From Petrosia ficiformis (Eukaryota; Porifera; Demospongiae; Haplosclerida; Petrosiidae): a stretch of DNA of 64,000 nucleotides. Made by a program: the position numbers and the translations under genes. The stretch covers positions 36,977,212 to 37,041,211 of the forward strand of contig OX345636.1 in assembly GCA_947044365.1 (NCBI GenBank), given 5' to 3'. The notes beneath the pieces are model-generated. The model was not told the origin of the DNA and ran no database searches. It saw only the letters and a list, made by a program, of their open reading frames with translations. Shown piece after piece: positions 61,601-64,000 of this stretch; position 1 is the first letter of the stretch, and the number at the start of each line of letters is the position of its first letter.

Positions 61601-63532
61601 CATTAGTGTAATTCACCAATTCTCAACTGATATGTCTCTTGACCTCCCACATTAATGTATAGTCCTCCAGTTACAATACGGAAAGAAAGGTCACTGGTAT
61701 TATAGTTTATAAGTTTTTGCAATGCCAAAAAGAGAGAGAAGTAGAGCAGCAAAGAAAGGTTGGGAGACTAAGAGGCTGAAGAAGGATACTTCTACTAACA
61801 GTTGCTGTCTAATAAAAACTGAAACTGTGGGATGATGATTCAATGACACAAGTGATAAAAGCAGTAAAAGGAGGACTTATGGTAGTTAACTAAGCTGCTA
61901 GAAACTTCGAAGTTCCTAGAACTACATTGAGAGATCATTTGTCTGGACAAGTCGAGCTAGAGCCAAGTCTGGCCCTGATCAACCCCTCTCTCGCTATTGA
62001 AGAAGAACAAGACCTTGCAAACTTTCAGCAAGCATTAAGAATTGGGTATGGCAAAACTAAAAAAGAAATACTTCAGAAACCACTTTATTATTTAGGGTTT
62101 ATTTAGAAAAAGAACCATTCCAAGTGTGAAACCATTAATAGAGAGGTATTGTGGCATAGATTTAGGTCTCATCAGATGTGGTTGTCCCATCATGCTGCTG
62201 GTCCACTCCAAAAGCCTGGGGTGATGCATTATTATCAGAGTTGATGAGAAAGGAGAGAAAAAGGTGTATGGTTGATTATCTGGCTCAAATGCCCAGATTA
62301 CTATATAGTGGGATGTGGAAATACCTCGGGTTCCATTCTGGCACCATAAATTATTTTCAAAGCAGAACATTTAAATTATGAACTGACTCATGGAGAGGTA
62401 CCTGCGACCTTATATGGACCGTTGAACAAATGTTGAATTGATTGATCTATCTTTTCCTCATGGCTCACTGAACTATTCGTGAGGAGCATACAACCAACAT
62501 GCCCAGTTCTTTCGCTTCTTCTTGGCCACAAGACTCATTAAACAGCAATGTTGTGAGTGCCGCAGCAAAAGTGATGCTATGTCCACCTCCTCACACAACC
62601 CATGCCATGCAACCACTTGATGTGAGTTGTTCAAGGCACATAAATAACACTGGACTTGTGGAAGCCAATATCAGTTTTCATTATTGTTTAAAGCAATCAA
62701 GCCTGAAAGCATCAACTCAGGTTTCCAGAATTGTGGTGGTTTAGCCTTTCAATCTGAACATTGTTTCCGTTCCTGACCACTCTCTGTTAAGTGATAGTTG
62801 CTCTTCCATCAATCAATTATCATCTGGTAATAATGAACAGTCTTGACAATCAAATTTCACTTGATAATTGTCAAAGCATTTTTTCGATTTCCTCTTTCAG
62901 TCTTATTCATAAAATTTAGCGTTTATTTTCAATGTGAAGCGAGATTAGCAAAGCATATTTTTATTAACAGCACAGAGAAATTTTTCTGTTTAAAACAGAG
63001 GGTTAATAGTTCATGGATTACGACATGAAAGATTGATCTACCATTGAGCATTCATTTAGCGCAAATCCAATGATGTATGGTTTGGCTACAACTAGTACAT
63101 GCTTAGGTAGTTGACTGTTGGTTAGTTACAGTAATGTCTACTCTTCATGACATGTTCTTTGATAAATGTGCCTATGTTTGATTTATGATGGCAGAAGTAT
63201 TTTTTACTGTGCTATGAAATAGTTAGACTTGCCCACAAACCCCTGGCTTGGGGGCTGTGGTTTTAAATCTATAACACTAATAACAAAATGTGACAAGAGA
63301 AATTACATTTTGTATGCTGACTCACTTCTGAATTCTGATTCTGGAACTGCAAATACTTAGCTAATGTATTAATGACAGGTTCTCCACTGGGAGATACTAA
63401 AACAGTGTCAATGACAGATTTGCTTTCTGAATCAGTTGTTCTTCTAATGTGTGTCATCACTAATGAGAGCAGAGTGTGCTGTTGTTGCCCATAAATTCCA
63501 GGTGGGGGAATCTCATCAACAAATGTTTTGAC
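34161..63532 (-). CDS. RNF213-like (mysterin-like) giant protein, C-terminal 2093 residues
   Basis: Twenty-eight exons chain on the minus strand with matching phases: 63326-63532, 50063-50400, 47826-48984, 47146-47574, 46916-47089, 46511-46852, 46200-46292, 45910-46014, 45545-45727, 45321-45490, 45077-45173, 44842-45019, 44648-44781, 44240-44593, 44076-44183, 43968-44020, 43550-43878, 43359-43492, 43159-43301, 42843-43094, 42086-42146, 41647-41763, 39912-40063, 39557-39750, 38900-39000, 38735-38829, 35419-35555 and 34161-34603. They give 6282 nt ending in TAA. The order of segments follows vertebrate RNF213 after its AAA+ units, e.g. KHFIILLHFPSENFYKHCYP, SLVGTFIPGST, FYVLYQFLLMRPILDAGIRI and LPDLVDFYQWIH. 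RNF213 is a cytosolic AAA+ ubiquitin ligase in lipid-droplet biology and antimicrobial defence. Neither its RING nor its RZ finger is present at the expected places. Function here is inferred. The 5' end is outside the window. Confidence 0.75.
37327..38413. mobile_element. hAT-type element with 8-bp target duplication
   Basis: TACATAGA precedes the element (37319-37326) and is repeated exactly after it (38414-38421). The ends CATAGGCGTATCTAGGG and (inverted) CATAGGCATATTT resemble typical hAT termini, and an 8-bp duplication is the hAT signature. Inside are an open frame of about 78 codons at 37561-37797 and its opposite-strand partner at 37653-37904, neither recognisable as transposase, so it is probably non-autonomous. 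It sits in the intron between exons 38735-38829 and 35419-35555 of the RNF213-like gene. Confidence 0.8.
40814..41370. repeat. Dispersed repeat, copy B of three
   Basis: This matches copy A at 14561 from GACTGATGTCACATATATG through CCGGTAAGCAAGTTGGTA to GGCCAAAATAGAG. It lies in the intron between exons 41647-41763 and 39912-40063. The long minus-strand open frame here (41020-41460) shares its reading with copies A and C. Confidence 0.8.
49100..49475. repeat. CCCTATGATTGCTT family element, inverted copy
   Basis: Ends in AAGCAATCATAGGGATAC at about 49460. Interior blocks GGTCAATTAATGGGCGTGGC and CTACGTAGAAACTGGAACTA match the 32865 copy in reverse. Located in the intron between exons 50063-50400 and 47826-48984. 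Confidence 0.75.
50479..51218 (+). repeat. 5' LTR, split by another repeat
   Basis: LTR sequence at 50479-50534 and 51071-51218 matches the two halves of the 3' LTR. The middle 536 bp is copy C of the dispersed repeat. About 50 bp of LTR present in the 3' copy is missing, so the insertion was accompanied by a deletion or gene-conversion-like exchange. Confidence 0.85.
50535..51070. repeat. Dispersed repeat, copy C, nested in the 5' LTR
   Basis: Begins CCCTTAGAGCGCTGATGTC, carries the palindrome ATGTCACATATGTGACAT, and ends GGCCAAAATACATGCAGCA. It shares all major blocks with copies A (14561) and B (40814). Its place inside the LTR dates it as younger than the retrotransposon. Confidence 0.85.
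51257..52292 (+). pseudogene. gag of the Gmr1-like element
   Basis: The start is an ATG at 51257. The N-terminus holds a Glu/Arg/Gln coiled coil built from about 27-nt tandem repeats (EEQRKEEQQRL, 51340-51480). After a stop at 51500 and a frame change near 51630 comes a capsid of the SCAN-related type (WLLKLIPLLTGRAMAAY, then ILHRFDINEETYRQRF and LTDLSNKWTEV). The C-terminus carries a degenerate zinc knuckle (NCGDIGHMYQEC, first Cys lost) and an intact one (CYKCNGVGHIAVKC). Gag packages element RNA. Confidence 0.8.
52370..52660 (+). pseudogene. Aspartic protease region of the Gmr1-like element
   Basis: The active-site loop VDTGCSYTLV is followed, after a stop and frame change near 52503, by the hydrophobic partner strand with VLIGRDLMDLFGI. 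It lies right after gag, as in Ty3 elements. Confidence 0.75.
52773..54118 (+). pseudogene. Integrase of the Gmr1-like element, placed before RT
   Basis: A linker (52773-53100) leads to the H2C2 zinc region (FFWPRIFQDVKQYC, then CEKC), the catalytic core (IAMEIVSPLERSYSG, SSDQGSNFTSKLL, GMVKRFNGTLKSML) and a C-terminal part with KGDKMLVLLPS. At the three catalytic positions this copy appears to have Glu for the first Asp, an intact second Asp, and Lys for the final Glu. Stops occur near 53474 and 53776. It would have inserted element DNA into chromosomes. Confidence 0.8.
54150..54890 (+). pseudogene. Reverse transcriptase of the Gmr1-like element
   Basis: Motifs run in order: MELEQMESMGIIRPSTSEWA, VPKKDGTIGLCVDYRKL, PMARVDEMIDRIGQGKYIST, TFGL then MPFGLQGAPATFQRL, and the catalytic YIDDVVIYS near 54811. 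A stop interrupts at 54704 and others follow. It lies downstream of integrase, the reverse of the usual Ty3 order. Confidence 0.85.
55180..55615 (+). pseudogene. RNase H of the Gmr1-like element
   Basis: QTDASIRGIGAALSQ near 55238, ERYSIVEKECLAIM near 55329 and, in another frame, NGNADGLSKG near 55545 are the standard Ty3 RNase H landmarks. The end abuts the purine tract and the 3' LTR. Confidence 0.75.
55616..55873 (+). repeat. 3' LTR of the Gmr1-like element
   Basis: A 258-bp LTR, TG to CA, intact in length. It includes TATATAAGTAGGGAGTT, a possible TATA region, then the repeated GATTGAGTAGATTGAGTGAG. Confidence 0.85.
55879..56162. other. No gene recognised
   Basis: AT-rich intronic sequence between transposons. 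Confidence 0.4.
56163..56306. repeat. Foldback element with about 55-bp arms
   Basis: GGTTAATGTAGGACCCAAAA at the left is mirrored by TTTTGGGTCCAATGTTAACC at the right. The inner arms CATATAGTCCTACATAAGTAC and GTACTTATGTAG also pair. Confidence 0.85.
57185..57290 (-). repeat. tRNA-like sequence (SINE-like), minus strand
   Basis: On the minus strand, GGGTTCAATCCC matches the internal B-box promoter of tRNA genes, with an A-box-like TGGCCACTGCTAGG about 75 bases upstream. The spacing is too long for a tRNA gene. The same GGGTTCAATCCCTAGTT string occurs in the opposite orientation at 61372. Confidence 0.4.
57551..57752 (+). repeat. 5' LTR of the Mag-like element
   Basis: 202 bp. It shares AAAATGCAAG, TTTATGGCCCA, GGTTATATAAA and the GTGTGTGTGTAGT block with the 3' LTR. 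TATATAAA may serve as a TATA box, and AATAAACCAAG resembles a poly(A) signal. Confidence 0.8.
57761..58450 (+). pseudogene. gag of the Mag-like element
   Basis: MATLGHVKAFLPESNSI starts a typical Mag-type capsid, followed after stops by LSESALQFVEELKRLFSKC and RDHFVCGVYNGGIQKQLL. The zinc-knuckle region (CYRFGG) has lost most of its cysteines. Confidence 0.75.
58530..58775 (+). pseudogene. Protease region of the Mag-like element
   Basis: MELDTGVILSICSEETY carries the DTG active-site loop. LRTYTGENVSVSGTVYVDV and a GASLFGCN end follow in the next frame after a stop at 58611. Confidence 0.75.
58820..59465 (+). pseudogene. Reverse transcriptase of the Mag-like element
   Basis: EQELLRLQKEGIITPVKFSD, PIIPIVKYNGQVHNCGDYRL and, after frame changes, LPYGIFPASVIFQCT and the catalytic VYMDDILVTG near 59368. 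RNase H is only faintly visible downstream (AMADALSRLP-like reading near 59770). Confidence 0.8.
60280..60810 (+). pseudogene. Integrase core of the Mag-like element
   Basis: QYLLIVDAPSKWIDVHIV (core strand), FFDNGAGFAS (second Asp) and, in another frame, NGMAECAVQMFKQGI with the final Glu. Stops at 60430 and elsewhere. This part follows RT, the usual Ty3 order. Confidence 0.75.
61128..61326 (+). repeat. 3' LTR of the Mag-like element
   Basis: 199 bp, homologous to 57551-57752, with a small insertion of CAATCTCTTCTA near its end. Confidence 0.8.
61327..61400 (+). repeat. tRNA-like sequence
   Basis: TGGCTCAGATAG resembles an A box and GGGTTCAATCCC a B box, with a 5-bp T-stem possible. The anticodon arm does not fold to standard length, so this is a tRNA-derived relic or SINE head, not a working tRNA. 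Confidence 0.4.
61720..62760 (+). pseudogene. pogo/Tigger-type transposase relic
   Basis: The N-terminal psq-type helix-turn-helix reads DSMTQVIKAVKGGLMVVN, then AARNFEVPRTTLRDHLSG, then EEEQDLANFQQALRIGYGKT. Much later LCPPPHTTHAMQPLDVS, near 62580-62630, matches the end of the DDE domain. Stops and frame changes are numerous. It lies in the intron of the RNF213-like gene beside the Mag-like element. Confidence 0.75.
62761..63325. other. Intronic, no gene recognised
   Basis: No open frame with coding character; ends at the GTGAGT donor region of exon 63326-63532. Confidence 0.4.
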
Positions 63533-63878
63533 CTGAGAATGAGTTTAATTATACTTTAATACAAAAGCAAATGTACATATGGAAATTGAAGCTGAACAGC
63601 TAGAAGACATATTTTAAAGATTCTGTAGTAATTCTCTCAACATCAGAATTATACTTTTATATAGCACTACATTGATCTACATACTCATGCATACATATTT
63701 GTAGAATTATTGCATATAATAATACTAATTATAATTATTAATAAATCATAATTATCTTCTTTTTGGTAACTGAAAAATAACTTTTAATTCAACCATCATT
63801 GTAAAATGCAATAGGCAGTTTGGAAAAATAATTCTATTACAAATCATTACAATTATACATTATATATACATATCTAAA
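63533..63878. other. Intronic, no gene recognised
   Basis: AT-rich sequence upstream of the first visible exon of the RNF213-like gene. The acceptor TTCTCAG borders the exon. Earlier exons lie outside the window. Confidence 0.5.
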
Positions 63879-63974
63879 GTATGATGGTGACATCATCCCT
63901 TTGATGTAGTGAGTCCTATATATTGTATGTAGACCTTCCATGTGCACACTATGCAGGAGATGTCACCATCATAC
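63879..63974. repeat. Foldback element with 16-bp exact ends
   Basis: GTATGATGGTGACATC at 63879-63894 is exactly inverted at 63959-63974. Confidence 0.8.
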
Positions 63975-64000
63975 AATATATTGTATATAGTATGCTAACA

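Overview
The window is AT-rich animal-type nuclear DNA. Genes are broken into many small exons by GT-AG introns, several only 55-64 bp long, and non-coding DNA is crowded with AT microsatellites, foldback elements and decayed transposons of many classes. Compact introns, an RNF213-type gene and KDZ, hAT, pogo, piggyBac-like and Ty3 remnants together suggest an early-branching metazoan. A demosponge is my best guess, by inference only.

Main content. (1) Minus strand, 63532 down to 34161: the 3' part of a large RNF213-like (mysterin-like) gene. I could chain 28 exons with consistent splice phases, giving 2093 codons plus a stop. The reading starts off the right edge, so the AAA+ core is not seen. 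The regions aligning to vertebrate RNF213 before and after the RING and RZ fingers are present, but both fingers are absent, and the protein ends in one clear and one probable SAM domain. (2) Its first visible intron (50401-63325) holds a decayed Ty3 element with integrase before reverse transcriptase (Gmr1-like, 50479-55873), a foldback element, a second Ty3 element with the usual order (Mag-like, 57551-61326), inverted tRNA-like sequences and a pogo-type transposase remnant. A hAT element with a perfect 8-bp target duplication sits in another intron (37327-38413).

(3) Minus strand, 12826 (or 14224) down to 1427: a second multi-exon gene of unknown function, running off the left side and lying downstream of the first gene in the same direction. 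(4) Plus strand, 15028-20130: two small terminal-inverted-repeat elements, each with its own small spliced gene (one with a PHD-like finger), followed by a frameshifted KDZ transposase. (5) 20719-21450 minus and 28376-30428 plus: two weakly supported small genes, the latter encoding a Cys-rich, Ser/Thr-rich, single-span membrane protein. (6) 22800-25640: a diverged tandem array with a GATCCTTA core.

Repeats shared across the window include TTAA-flanked piggyBac-like MITEs (7508, 25805, 27320), a family with CCCTATGATTGCTT ends (8440, 32865, 34960, 49100), a three-copy repeat starting with a GTCACATATGTGAC palindrome (14561, 40814, 50535), and a 223-bp unit (2620 in tandem, 22020 inverted). 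All gene models are read by eye from splice signals and frame; no homology search was run.
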